Below are positions 12,801 through 22,384 of a stretch of DNA of 64,000 nucleotides, one piece after another. The translations under genes and the position numbers were made by a program. The notes under the pieces were generated by a model. The model made no database searches and was not told where the DNA came from. It saw only the letters and a list, made by a program, of their open reading frames with translations. This stretch comes from Siphonodentalium dalli. Taxonomy: Eukaryota > Mollusca > Scaphopoda > Gadilida > Siphonodentaliidae. How positions within the stretch are numbered: the first letter of the stretch is position 1; each line of letters opens with the position of its first letter. The stretch is taken from contig CP136068.1 of the NCBI GenBank assembly GCA_032622095.1, positions 117,727,509 to 117,791,508 of the forward strand. Direction: 5' to 3'.

Positions 12801-15800
12801 TTTCTCGTCTCCCTGGAAACAGAAGCAGTGTTTCAAGAATAATCTTGTTAAAAAAAAGCGAGATGACTGAGTCGCGGCTATATTGGTTACGTGCTGCAGG
12901 TCAAAGTTCTGGAGGTGCATTCCATGGAACTTTTGAATATTCATGATTCTATATATGAAATTCATGAATGTTCAAAAACTCCAGATATGGAATAATGAAT
13001 ATTCAAAAGTTCCATATATGGAATGCACCTCAAGAACTTTGCCCTGTAGCACTTAAACCGCGGAACGGGGACTGTATTAATCCAATATGGCCGCGACTTA
13101 GTGGTCTCGCTTATACATACTTTATTCTGAGTTTGCGTTTGGTGATGGGAAGACGTAATTTATTGTCTGTATCTCTTTGGAATAAATACAATTACGGTAC
13201 CTTGTACATACATGGATCATTTGAACCTGCAGTTGGTCAATTGGGGTTTACTGTCACTTCCAACAGCTAAGGTCATATCGTGACAAAATATGAGACCTAC
13301 ATTCAGGCTAGAGAGTTCATTTATTTATTATATTACTCCTCCCACTTTCAGAAGACATCTACGTCAGACAGTGACCAGCGTGTCATATTATTATATTTCA
13401 TTGCGAAATGAGTAAACAGTAGTTGCTGCTAGGCATCCATGTTATTTTGTAATAAGTTTGCTTGCTATTGATATCTGAGCACACTACAGTCACCCACGAC
13501 GAAATGCCTGCACAAATGCCAGCATTAGTTTAAACATATTTTATTGCCATATAATATATACATGTAAATATACATACAACAATTGGGAATGGGACCCAAG
13601 TGCCGACACTTAGATTTGTCACGTTCCCAGATAAACAAAGATGGGTTAGAGAGGCACCGACCGAATCGACAAGGCGGATATTATAGTTGGTGTATTTATA
13701 ATGTGTATATTCTGGGAGCGGGTTGGACAACGGTGGGGCGTTGTATGCAGAGCAATAAATCTGCGATGTCATTTATTCCTCTTATAATATATAAATGAGT
13801 CAGTGAGATCTTGATTACTGATTACTGAGGGGTTGTGATAAGTACTGGATTAATTGTCGGATGTGTGGTGGGAGTTGTGGCCAGGTCGGGCGGTGACGCA
13901 CTAAACAAAGTATAATGCGTAAAAAAAAACTAAAAAATTATTATTTCAGTTAGTGCAACAAAGAAAATTATATATTGGGTAACTCCCATACATGTATGTA
14001 ATTTTGTTTTGTATTAGGTTTTGTAATAAGTAAGAAGTTTTGCCAGCATTTGAACGTACGCTAAAGTCGTGAGTTGAACGCAGTTTATCCTTCAAAAATG
14101 TTCAATAGATATCTGCCAGTCTCTTTGAAAAGCCGACGTTAATCCAAACGGATGTACGTCTCTAAATGTCACGGGGTATAATCCAAACGGATGTACGTCT
14201 CTAAATGTCACGGGGTATAATCCAAACGGGTGTACGTCTCTAAATGTCACGGGGTATAATCCAAACGGATGTACGTCTCTAAATGTCACGGGGTATAATC
14301 CAAACGGGTGTACGTCTCTAAATGTCACGGGGTATAATCCAAACGGATGTACGTCTCTAAATGTCACGGGGTATAATCCAAACGGATGTACGTCTCTAAA
14401 TGTCACGGGGTATAATCCAAACGGATGGACGTCTCTAAATGTCACGGGGTATAATCCAAACGGATGTACGTCTCTAAATGTCACGGGATATAATCCAAAC
14501 GGATGTACGTCTCTAAATGTCACGGGGTATAATCCAAACGGATGTACGTCTCTAAATGTCACGGGATATAATCCAAACGGATGTACGTCTCTAAATGTCA
14601 CGGGGTATAATCCAAACGGGTGTACGTCTCTAAATGTCACGGGGTATAATCCAAACGGGTGTACGTCTCTAAATGTCACGGGGTATAATCCAAACGGATG
14701 TACGTCTCTAAATGTCACGGGGTATAATCCAAACGGATGTACGTCTCTAAATGTCACGGGGTATAATCCAAACGGGTGTACGTCTCTAAATGTCACGGGG
14801 TATAATCCAAACGGATGTATGTCTCTAAATGTCACGGGGTATAATCCAAACGGATGTACGACTCTAAATGTCACGGGGTATAATCCAAACGGATGTATGT
14901 CTCTACATGTCACGGGGTATAATCCAAACGGATGTACGACTCTAAATGTCACGGGGTATAATCCAAACGGGTGTACGTCTCTAAATGTCACGGAGTAGGA
15001 ACTGCTCCATAAGAAAAGATCCTCTTGTGATTTTCGGTCCAGTTCACTATCGATCCGTGTCCAGTTCACTTGCGAGTTTTTTGTACTTGGTCCAAAACAG
15101 ACGTGCTTTACACCATGTACCAAACTACCGTATCGCAATAACCATTAGCGATTAAATTCAAACAAAAGTGAGTCTGGTGTGAAGTTTTAGTTCAAACATA
15201 TGTGCACACTTATTTTACCAAAAATCTGTTGCATAGATGTTCGGGTAGTGAACGGATCTTATCAATGGTGAACTGTGTGACCCATCACTAGTCGGAACTG
15301 GAAGATTTCTTAAAATGGATAAATTCTACTATTCCACATTTACTTAACAATTTCCAACTAGTATGTATTGATAGTTGAGGTAGCTGGCAAGGTATATACA
15401 ACAAATGAACTGCATATATATCTCTGTTGCGTAAAACTTGCGTTATTTACCATGGGAAAATTCCCAGTGACCAGATCGGATAAGAACTGGACCGAAGATC
15501 GGAAGAGTTATCAGCCTCGCGGGGCAGTTCCTACCCCGTGGATGTGTCCATTATATTTCATTTCTACAACGACGCGGCATTCCCAACATGACGCAATAAA
15601 CCATTTCCAAATATGGAGTGCCTTCCTGACGTAATAAATGTTTGTGAGAATCGTAGTATTTTGAAATAGTTATAAATACAACACGGCGAGAAAAAATAAT
15701 CAGTCACTAATATCGCTGACTGATAAAAACTCGAAGATTATGTCTGCTATATTGCGATGAGTACAATGAATTATGGGTATATCGCCTGTATTAAGTTTTC

Positions 15801-18800
15801 CAACAATAGTTCAGTTTGACAATGCATGGGAAACTTGTCAACACGTCATTGACCTCTGATATCTGAAGTGATCTGTTATGTCATAAAACAATGAAATAAC
15901 GCGCGTGCTTCGCCGCTCTCAAATGAAATGGAGGGAATCCCATCAATTCAGTAACTGATTTGGAATGATATATCAAGAGACGTAAATATTGGAAAATTTT
16001 CGTCGGCTTTTAAAAGAGACTGGATAGTCATATCAGACGATTGTCCAGACAAATTATAAATTGATATAGACCGCGACGATAGTCGCTTTTCAAATCTTAG
16101 TATTCAGACAAATCGGGTCATGACTTAATTTTCTTCATCGTGGAAACGATAAATAGCGTTTCTTGACAGTCTATTCCCTATAATGTAAAAAACAGACATG
16201 TTATCTTCATCGTGGAACGATAAAGAGCGTTTCTAGACAGTCTATTCCCTATATGTAAAAAATAGAGCTTTTATCTAATATGTGTGTCACTAACAAATAA
16301 ATAGAGCTGATAACTTGTTAGGATTTTCGCTATCCTTTTCAGATCATATCAAAGGTACTCGATCCGATCAGACGGTCGTCATACCATCCAGATACAACAA
16401 CAACATTTCTTCAAAATACGCTTTAGTTATCAGAATCGATATATTGTAACAAAATAATGCTAACCACTGTATTAAGTTTTCTACTATTCCACATTTACTT
16501 AACAATTTCCAACTAGTATGTATTGATAGTTGAGGTAGCTGGCAAGGTATATACAACAAATGAACTGCATATATATCTCTGTTGCGTAAAACAACAGAAA
16601 TTTGGTATCAAATTTCCCAAAACTTCTTATTTATCAACATTTTGTTTAACTAAATATGGCCGTGTTATCACTAAAGTATCACGAAATTTAACCTACAACA
16701 AAGGCGCCCGTCCCTTTAATATATGACGTGGTTCGCGTTATCAAATTGTTAAAATAAATTATTCAACTACCCTGCCAGCAGCCAACTTAGAATTTAATGT
16801 GAAAATAGGTCAAACACATTTTATTGCCAAACGTTTTTGCAAAATTTAGAAATGGGTTTCTAAATTTCTTTGGAGCGTAGAGAATGTGCTCGTATATTTG
16901 TGATCTGATTAATTGATAGGTCGTGATTGTCCCACCAATCATTGGCTAGTTGTGAAACGACCCACATGCAGTAAATTATACGTTCTCAATCAGATCACAA
17001 TTATACCAGCACATTTCTTCGCAATAAAGAAAGGTGTGCATATGAAAAATATACGCACCGTTTTAACAATAGAGGTGTACAAAAAGATTTAAAGTCACGT
17101 ATGACCTTCGTTATAGGTTATCATTTACAAATAGCTGTTTCCAAATTATGTACAGCATGATATTGAATAGATTTTTTATATACATCATGTAACGAGTGAG
17201 CGATAAACAGAACACCCAACACCGTGACGTTTTTTTTAGTTGAGTGATTCACGGTGACCACTTCAACACTGAAATATTCAATTCAATTCTTTAATCTCAT
17301 TAAATAGATATGGTACGTGAGATATACAAATTTAAATACTAATACATGACAAACGCACATTTAACAGGTACATAATTATATAGTAGTATATGTAATATTA
17401 ATATATGCATTGAAGGCATATCCACCCAGAACTTATGTCATGAAACCTTTAAGCGTGAGTGAAACTCTTCCCCGAGAACATGAACCTATTCGATAGCACT
17501 AAACCGAAACAGGACAACTCCCATTTGAAGGGTGTTAACTGTGAATATCGCAACGCTGTTGGGATAATTGGACATAATAAAAAAAATAGAAAAATATCAT
17601 TGAATAAAAAGATGAGAACCAATATTGAGTGGCGATGATTAGCAAGCGCTATGCCAGTATATTGTAAACTAGGTGGCAATTTTAATCAAAGTTCCCTTAG
17701 TGGGGTCCCCCCGGTTATGAGTATTTTGTTTGTCGCATTCTCTTAACGTACTCTATTGTAACGTAACGTGGCTCTTGTTTACTAGCGTATGAACTTGACA
17801 ATAACATACTATTTACGCGATAAAACAAAGTGTGTATATTTTAACACTCTTTCTGTTTATGACGGTTTTAACGGAGATTGTGACTATTTTAGCAGCAATA
17901 CCCACCGCGAAGGCCATCCGTATATTTAATGTTAACTCGTTTCACTCAAACAAACATAAATGATTTATATAATAACAGCTACGAATTATAGAAATGAAAG
18001 TTTCAATCTAGAAATTCAGGTCAACGTCATTTGCTTCAAATAAATTGTGCCCATCATATATATATATATATATTGTTATCATTATATAATCACAAAAGAC
18101 CTGTAATCCTATAAACATGTATCATACAATGAAACTAACTTTGGCAATATATATTCTCATATGTATTTATGATCAACCTTTTCAAAGGCCAATATAATCG
18201 AATAATTATCTACTTTGCTAAATTTGGGTGGGAGGGTGGGCCAACCGTGCACCTTAGACGCTGAGCGTAGAATGAGCGCTAAAATCTTCGTTTGTGTTCA
18301 AGTACAATCGAATTTAGAACAATCGAAAAACCCGTGCTGAATCTATTCAATAGCAATCAACGTTCATCACGCGTGAACCACTGTCGCCAAACGGAAGAAA
18401 TTGGGTGGGTGGGTGGTCCGAGGCCGGAAATTAAAATGATCATACGTGCCTGGAAATTTTGTCCGACCCTGTTAACACCCTTATTTCCAAATAATACTTC
18501 GTTGAACTTCAATAAAGTGATTTAATCAAGTTTGAGTTTCCGTATCAATGCTAACCTTTTTGCTGTCTGGCTTGTCCACCAGAGGTTTCACCACATCTCC
18601 GCCATTTAGCATGCCCATATTCCTCAGTTCAACATCACCGTTAAGAGATCCGTTCATTTTTTATTTATCAAATCGACAATTAATGAAGACGGTCCTTCCC
18701 ACTATTAATAAGTTTCCACCGAACCAAACCTATCGAGTAAATGTTCCCATCAGTATATGCACGCTATGGTAATCACCTGCCTGTTTGTGTGTTGTTATTA

Positions 18801-20321
18801 TGCGAAGTCGTGAACGGCTTCGTGATTTTCGATAGGTATACGCCATCTTGGAAACAATTCGTTATATGAGGCATATATGTGTACATATTAATACTCGATG
18901 TCGGACAAGAATTTAAATAATGATGTGTAGCAATAGCACACTCACAATCTCAAATGTATACATGTATTCATATACATAACAGTACCGCGATTATTTGGTG
19001 CAAGAAATACGAACAACATAGAAACTAGTATAATATAATAGTAGGAATATATTTTAGAAAATAGAAAAATTGGACAACATTTCTCGTGGCAACTAGTTTT
19101 AACCCTGTTCGTGTTATTGAATTATATTTACATACTAAGTGTTGTCATCACTAAATCCAGCATTCTGATTGGTCGGCGCCCACGTGGCTAGTTGCAGTTA
19201 TTTCCCGGTGAATGCGCAACGCCTCATAACACCAAGCTCATAACACCATCGATACGTCATTGGGTTTGGAAAGACGAACGCGTAATGTTTTGGGCGCATT
19301 TGGACTCGCGCAGGATTGACTTAATACATCATCGGGTTTCAATAGGAAGAGAAATTGTTCCTATTAACTTTTGCCAATGGTGCTATGGGGTATTTTGGGC
19401 TGTTTTTGTCACGATACACTTTTCGATTTAAATACATTTACAAAAGTGGCTTTTTCGCTAAATGTATATAAATATAAGGATTAACTGTCATGTGGACTAT
19501 TTTTATGGAGATGTAACCGTGAGGTAAGTGGTCATAACTTGTATGTAAAACCCTTCGGGTTTTACACAAGTTATGTCCACTTACATCACGGTTACATCTC
19601 CATAAAAACAGTCCACATGACAGTTAATCCTTATATAACAAAGCATACAACGAATATCACACATATAATTTAGCATCAGATATTTCACGAGCAGGGAGGG
19701 GAACTATCACGCTGTGGCATATATATAAAGGATTCGGGTCGTTCATTGATGTTGGATCTTTCTTCTCTTTTTTTTAATACATTTTGCATTTTTGACATTA
19801 AAATGTGGTAACCGCTAAAACGAGCGTCACTCGTAACGTGACTTGTTGCCAATCCATTGATCAAGGGGGCCATTTCCACATAATATATGTGTTAAATGGG
19901 CGTTGATAACGCGGATTATATGTAAATATATTGTTCACAAACTAGGTATAATATCAATGGAAAATTCAGTTCACTTAATAAAAACGCTCAGTAATTCCAC
20001 CTAACTTGTCATCATTTCGCTTCGTCACCGTATCACGAGACTTTACATCAGAAGTCAGATATTTAACTAATCCTGGTCATTGCTTACTTCACATATCCAA
20101 CATTAACATACCTGGATGTCTCCGTTAGGTACATGTAGATTTCCATGCTGTGGTGTTTCTGTGTTCTCTGTGCTGTAATCATCCGCCATTTTCGCATGGT
20201 CAGGCCCCGGTTCGCAATTTACGGTGTACACATGCAGTGTGTCGGGTTGCTCTCCTTGGGCGTTGAAAGAAGGGTTCTCTATAGACAGATAATCACTCAG
20301 TTGACGCTTGTACGAGTCCAT
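763..20321 (-). CDS. SLC23-type nucleobase/ascorbate transporter, 5' part of the gene (5 exons, 3' end beyond window)
   Basis: Spliced gene read from five exons: 20321-20112, 12812-12696, 8585-8428, 6165-6065 and 845-763. All junctions are GT-AG and the phases agree (0, 0, 2, 1, 0), giving about 223 residues. The product resembles the N-terminal third of sodium-dependent vitamin C transporters (SVCT, nucleobase-ascorbate transporter family): a polar cytoplasmic N-terminus, then DDTPPWHTCFILGLQ, TM1 (HCLTVFGGVYALPFIL), TM2 (LISTFFFVCGLCTLIQTLFG), LPIIQGGSFAYVAPAIAIL, and an extracellular loop ending HREIWQMRMRE. These match family segments in order. Members are plasma-membrane Na+-coupled carriers of ascorbate or nucleobases; which substrate is used here cannot be told. 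The remaining helices and the substrate-binding NCS2 motif lie beyond the left edge. Introns are large (up to 11.5 kb) and full of repeats. Confidence 0.9.
882..3510. repeat. 31-bp satellite array, about 80 units
   Basis: Tandem units of GTGAACCAGGGTTAAAGTGA followed by TGTGAACTAAT. Variants are CCATGG instead of CCAGGG (mostly at the left), GAATTATAAT instead of GAACTAAT (mostly at the right), and units extended by an extra TGTGAACTAA. The variants are spatially grouped, as expected from local amplification. The array lies inside an SLC23 intron and starts about 35 bp upstream of exon 5's acceptor. No ORF persists. Confidence 0.97.
3511..4930. other. Intronic repeat-derived DNA
   Basis: No gene is recognised. 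3600-3760 is a dispersed repeat also present in inverse orientation near 43240-43370. 4233-4358 is an imperfect inverted repeat (arms about 45 bp around GTGCCGTATCGAC). The rest is AT-rich without a clear pattern. Confidence 0.6.
4931..5340 (-). pseudogene. Unidentified coding relic
   Basis: Minus-strand frame from 5340 that stays protein-like past one in-frame stop (near 5050): MDIGNLIVYATPRKLPELNK, then MRLEMKTLFLQMNVSCCTKV, and after the stop ASAICSIIDHDDKIFPPMSQ. I do not recognise the family. The single stop in otherwise plausible coding suggests a degraded transposon or processed-gene fragment inside the SLC23 intron. Confidence 0.35.
5622..5891. repeat. 51-bp minisatellite, about 5 units
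   Basis: Units contain CTAATACCGCGGGTCTTAAC followed by ATATGAAATGTTCACTTTGC. The period is 51 bp, a multiple of three, so both strands show repetitive ORFs (MFTLLTNILIPRVLTYE). It sits in the SLC23 intron just beyond exon 4 and is not considered a gene. Confidence 0.9.
6065..6165 (-). CDS. SLC23 exon 4
   Basis: Acceptor TTTCAG before 6165; the donor G|GTCAGT after 6065 is acceptable but not ideal. 101 nt. The split Arg codon rejoins to give GARLPIIQGGSF. The segment then reads AYVAPAIAILSMPKWEC, aligning with the conserved stretch after TM2 in vertebrate SVCTs. Confidence 0.9.
6480..7080. repeat. Low-complexity, degenerate tandem repeat
   Basis: Poly-C tracts (6487-6500, 6526-6540) are followed by four or more diverged units containing TTTGA..CTGAAATGGCCA with long T tracts, then two units of CATGACAAAAAATC with TTTTGCTTTATATAGTCATG. 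The period is about 100 bp. No coding potential is apparent. Confidence 0.7.
7100..7990. repeat. Dispersed repeat, copy 1
   Basis: Reverse-complement similarity to 55740-56250: shared stretches include CAGAGAATTTCGATTT, TATATCAGA.GTCCG and the CTTCGGAT block. It is non-coding. The partner copy at 55.7 kb adjoins the inverted arms at 53.3 and 55.6 kb, so the unit may belong to a larger element. Class not determined. Confidence 0.6.
8000..8413 (+). repeat. Dispersed ~400-bp repeat, copy 1
   Basis: Contains CCGCTTCAGTTATCAGAATC, a block with AAATTGCCC, and a tail ACCCCCGAAGCCAAGGAAAT. Further copies lie at 39536-39868 and 61945-62394, with a partial copy near 16345-16680. It is SINE-like in size, but no Pol III box or tail was identified. 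It ends about 15 bp before SLC23 exon 3's donor. Confidence 0.75.
8428..8585 (-). CDS. SLC23 exon 3 (TM1-TM2)
   Basis: Acceptor ATTTCAG before 8585 and donor CAG|GTAAGA after 8428; 158 nt, leaving phase 2. It encodes HCLTVFGGVYALPFIL and LISTFFFVCGLCTLIQTLFG, matching the first two helices of SVCT proteins. A hairpin MITE starts only 63 bp upstream of the acceptor. Confidence 0.92.
8649..9778. mobile_element. MITE family 1 copy with a nested insertion
   Basis: Starts GTGACCCGCC at 8649 and ends GGGTCAT at 9778 with 4-bp duplication AAAT on both sides. Hairpins A 8700-8766 and B 8987-9053. The right terminal repeat is split at CCCGACTTACG by the element at 9083-9743. It lies in the SLC23 intron, 63 bp upstream of exon 3's acceptor. 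Confidence 0.88.
9083..9743. mobile_element. Nested element with G/C-homopolymer ends
   Basis: Inserted in the MITE's right end: CCCGACTTACG is present on both sides (9072-9082 and 9744-9754), a 9-11-bp target duplication. The ends are inverted: GGGGGGCGGAAAAAAACTGC on the left and GCAGTTTTTTTCCGGCCCCC on the right. Inside are several C tracts of 14 or more and further TTTTTCC motifs. A related sequence with GGGGGGGTCGGAAAAA is at 23363-23530. ORFs here are homopolymer artefacts. No known superfamily was assigned. Confidence 0.75.
9779..10376. other. Intergenic/intronic stretch with microsatellites
   Basis: Contains (ATC)n-type repeats at 10140-10230 and a short (CAA)n tract near 10250-10270. 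Nothing else is recognised. Confidence 0.7.
10381..10772. mobile_element. piggyBac-like MITE (family 2), inverted orientation
   Basis: CCCTTTACCCAAC at 10381 and GTTGGGTAAAGGG ending 10772, flanked by TTAA (10377-10380 and 10773-10776), the piggyBac signature. Hairpin A 10531-10597 and B 10679-10745 lie asymmetrically near the right end in this orientation. The longer left side carries the family's GGCCGG/AAGCTT region. Confidence 0.93.
10856..11061 (+). pseudogene. LINE 3' fragment (zinc-knuckle tail of the reverse-transcriptase protein)
   Basis: Frame on the plus strand reads VSLDERICRKCNMEVENEEH then FLMPC, the C-x2-C...H-x-C tail typical of the C-terminus of Jockey/CR1-group LINE ORF2 proteins in lophotrochozoans. 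Only the tail is left. The fragment starts shortly after a MITE ends at 10776. Confidence 0.65.
11062..12695. other. Intronic stretch without recognised genes
   Basis: Contains an inverted repeat at 11428-11545 (AATTTCACCGATTCAT against ATGAATCGGTGAAATT) and a short (AT)n near 12585-12605. ORFs here are short and unconvincing. The whole lies in the SLC23 intron between exons 2 and 3. Confidence 0.6.
12696..12812 (-). CDS. SLC23 exon 2
   Basis: Acceptor TTTCCAG before 12812 and donor CAG|GTATGA after 12696; 39 codons in phase 0. It encodes GDEKLEVVVEQKQ followed by the family segment LLYGVDDTPPWHTCFILGLQ that leads into TM1. A small inverted repeat (12910-13034) sits about 100 bp upstream of the acceptor. 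Confidence 0.88.
12910..13034. repeat. Small fold-back repeat upstream of SLC23 exon 2
   Basis: Arms GAGGTGCATTCCATGGAACT with TTTGAATATTCAT, and the complement ending AATGCACCTC, around a 50-bp AT-rich centre. It is MITE-like. Target duplications were not resolved. Confidence 0.75.
13035..14139. other. Intronic stretch, nothing recognised
   Basis: AT-rich sequence of the SLC23 intron between exons 1 and 2. No ORF looks coding. The last 25 bp (TCTTTGAAAAGCCGACG) recur at 26895-26912 and precede the minisatellite. Confidence 0.6.
14140..14995. repeat. 39-bp minisatellite, about 22 units, open on the minus strand
   Basis: Units contain GGTATAATCCAAACGGATGT then ACGTCTCTAAATGTCACG. Because 39 is a multiple of 3, a minus-strand ORF of 348 codons (15138-14092) runs through it with 22 copies of VTFRDVHPFGLYP. 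Unit variants: His CAT/CAC (common), Tyr TAC/TAT and Val GTA/GTC are silent. Asp to Val, Val to Ile and one Phe to Cys are not. It lies inside the SLC23 intron on the same strand. I treat it as a satellite, with coding only a possibility: no signal peptide, splice signals or homologue are visible. Confidence 0.93.
15324..15437 (+). repeat. 114-bp repeat, copy 1 of 2 (identical)
   Basis: From TTCTACTATTCCAC to GTTGCGTAAAAC, identical over all 114 positions to 16479-16592. The flanks are unrelated. Confidence 0.95.
16479..16592 (+). repeat. 114-bp repeat, copy 2 of 2 (identical)
   Basis: Lies inside a partial copy of the 400-bp dispersed repeat: the AACCACTGT side is at 16460 and the AACATTTTG side at 16640. 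It therefore looks like an insertion or gene-conversion tract rather than a segmental duplication. Target duplications are not obvious. Confidence 0.95.
19123..19640. mobile_element. Fold-back/MITE family, copy 1
   Basis: The left part carries CTAAGTGTTGTCATCACTAA and CGGCGCCCACGTGGCTAGTT. The right part is a 170-bp near-perfect inverted repeat centred at about 19557 (AAAACCC TTCGGG TTTT) with arms TAAGGATTAACTGTCATGTG. Other copies: 43896-44320 (same orientation, right arm missing) and 62553-62737 (inverted, internally deleted). Confidence 0.8.
20112..20321 (-). CDS. SLC23 exon 1 (start codon, cytoplasmic N-terminus)
   Basis: Starts at the ATG at 20321 and ends NGDIQ before a strong donor (CAG|GTATGT at 20111). 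It has 70 codons and phase 0. The peptide is polar and acidic with no membrane segment, as expected for the cytoplasmic N-terminus. Being first rests on the ATG and the lack of a recognisable upstream exon. No promoter motif could be assigned. A 300-bp fold-back repeat lies 220 bp upstream. Confidence 0.75.
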
Positions 20322-20543
20322 CGTGGAAGTAGTTTACTCTGTTCAAAGGCGATGATCAATAAAAAAAAGGTGTCTTCTTTCAACTTCATGCGTGGTTTTC
20401 TTTGGATATAGTCTGTTTCACTAGTTTTACTTCTATCTTCTATTTATGGTTGTTCTCCTGCGAAATACCGATTAAATTATAAGAATATTCTTATGGAATT
20501 TGTCTTCATTTTGTTTCGGTTATAATCGCATAGCCTTAAAGCG

Positions 20544-20843
20544 GTACTAAATCCGGTCATTTATGGGACCATCTCCTTTTATACTCAACAGAATATAAGC
20601 AACAAATGAATTAATTTGAGTCATGTATTAGTGCAAAATATACTCATTTACCGTATGCACAATACAGACAACGTGGTAATTATAATGAAATTTAATCTAT
20701 TTATAATTACCATGTTGTTTGCATCGTTCACAGAGCACACGAGTGTATTTTGCACAAATCCATGGCTCAAATTCATTCATTTGTTCCATATATTCTGTTG
20801 AGTATAAAAGGAGATGGTCCCATAAATGGCCAGATTTAGTGTA
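20544..20843. mobile_element. Fold-back element upstream of SLC23 start
   Basis: 300 bp with inverted arms of about 95 bp (GTACTAAATCCGGTCATTTA against its complement ending 20843), and an inner pair GGTAATTATAATGAAATTTA. It starts about 220 bp upstream of the SLC23 ATG, so it may lie in the promoter or 5' UTR. Not coding. Confidence 0.85.
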
Positions 20844-21789
20844 CAATACCCCTTCAATCAAAATCAAGAGTTATTACTTAAATAACGCCGTAAACGGCGG
20901 TCTGGTTTTCATAACTTTGTATTTAGTGTATATATCGACTCATATTTCCCTACTACCATGTTACGTACATATATATACATTTGTGTTTGAGGTTCAACTG
21001 GGTATACGTTTAAAGTGATCGTGCCTGAGTTTCATTATAGTGTTCGCGATATGTATCGTTCCAAAAAAGATATGTGATCGTAACTCTAAAATTCAGTCAC
21101 AGTTTTCAACGCTTTGAAATTTCACGTCCGAATTAGTTTCAATGGTACGGTACATGTTGTTGGAATTTCAGAATGAAAACATATTAGAATTGTTTGGACA
21201 GTTTTAGTCCGTTTGTGAGACAATTATGCTTCCAAACTCAGTAAGGGTATTACAGGACTGCGTGTCGTGATTATTTTGTTCTTAATTATGCTGTTATCAG
21301 ACCATAGCTTAGGGCTTGGTGTTTCGCAATTGTCTCGTGCTTCACGACGACGAATGATTTGATTGCCACTAATAGATAAAAATTAAGGCCACATGTTGAT
21401 CACATAATTTCAGAGTCATCATCTACATTGAGGAGCTGAGTAACCATCGCGAACTTATTACTATATGATGTATTTGTTTTGTTGGAAATCCGAACCTGTT
21501 GTCGTAACAACGAATAGAGAAAAACGATAACGAATATAAAGAACACATATTCTAGTGACGCAGTACCCTATTCGTAATCATTTGTTGTTGTCGTTCAAAC
21601 TGCGAAAGGTCTCTAGCGTTAACAAATAAGTTATCTAAACCGTCCTACGGTCGGATAATTTCCAACTGATGGACATTTCAGTCTAAATGTTTGAAAGTAT
21701 GGGTCTAAAACGACCTAATTTACGCTATATACAGTAATGCTCTAAATGATCGACTCCTTAACCACAGCGTAATTATGGGTACTTTTCAG
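20844..21789. other. Non-coding stretch
   Basis: No gene recognised. 21735-21800 is a dispersed repeat that matches, in reverse, the sequence around the MITE at 42768-43194 and serves as its empty site. Confidence 0.6.
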
Positions 21790-22384
21790 GATTTAGTCGG
21801 AAATATGGCTTGTTGCCATTCATCGGAAAGCTCTCGGGGAGTGGTGGTCGGGTAAGGGACACCAAAGACTGAATATTATAACAAATCATTCTTTCCCTCT
21901 ATGATTATACAGTGGAACAAATTTCTTGATAACATCGCGAAAAGTGAAAATAAAGATAATAAAGACAATAAGAAGAACATAGACAAAGAGACCATAGAGC
22001 AAAAACTAGTCGCGATGAATGTTGTACCGAAACCTCCTCCCTTCTACCTCGTCGGAAGCCGGGAGAGGAACATATATACTGCACGCTAAACTGCGAAACA
22101 ATTGTAGTAATCTTAATTTTGACAAACATATTAATCATATTGCCGATTCGCCGAGATGTTGTTGTGGTGCACCCGAGGAAACGGCATACCATTTCTTTTT
22201 TGAATGCCCTTACTTTATTTACGAAAGACAAAAACTTCTCGATAGTATATCTAGACTGGGCATTCTACATCTGACCATTGGAAATATTCTATTCGGCTCC
22301 ACTCATGAGACCGAGCAAATAAATTACAAGCTATTCATTGCTGCTCAAAAGTATATTATGGAAACACACCGATTTAATGATTAA
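21790..22384 (+). pseudogene. LINE ORF2 3' fragment with one frameshift
   Basis: Two overlapping frames join near 22080: YNKSFFPSMIIQWNKFLDNI and PPPFYLVGSRERNIYTAR, then LRNNCSNLNFDKHINHIADS, PRCCCGAPEETAYHFFFECP and a tail ending HRFND. This order (VGSR..IYxAxLRNNCS, then C-x-CG..E...H...CP) is the standard C-terminus of many invertebrate non-LTR retrotransposons. The 5' part is missing, so it is a dead 5'-truncated copy. Confidence 0.85.

Larger units (their letters stand above)
14996..20111. other. SLC23 intron 1: repeats, no recognised gene
   Basis: Contains the two identical 114-bp copies (15324-15437, 16479-16592), a 72-bp tandem duplication at 16135-16270 (CTTCATCGTGGAA units), a partial copy of the 400-bp dispersed repeat (16345-16680), an (AT)n tract near 18056-18074, and the fold-back element at 19123-19640. 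The remaining ORFs under 80 codons show no family resemblance. Confidence 0.65.

Noticed and set aside
13034-21789. tRNA or rRNA genes
   Set aside because: No cloverleaf with A and B boxes or rRNA-like segment could be recognised by eye; a tRNAscan run would settle it.
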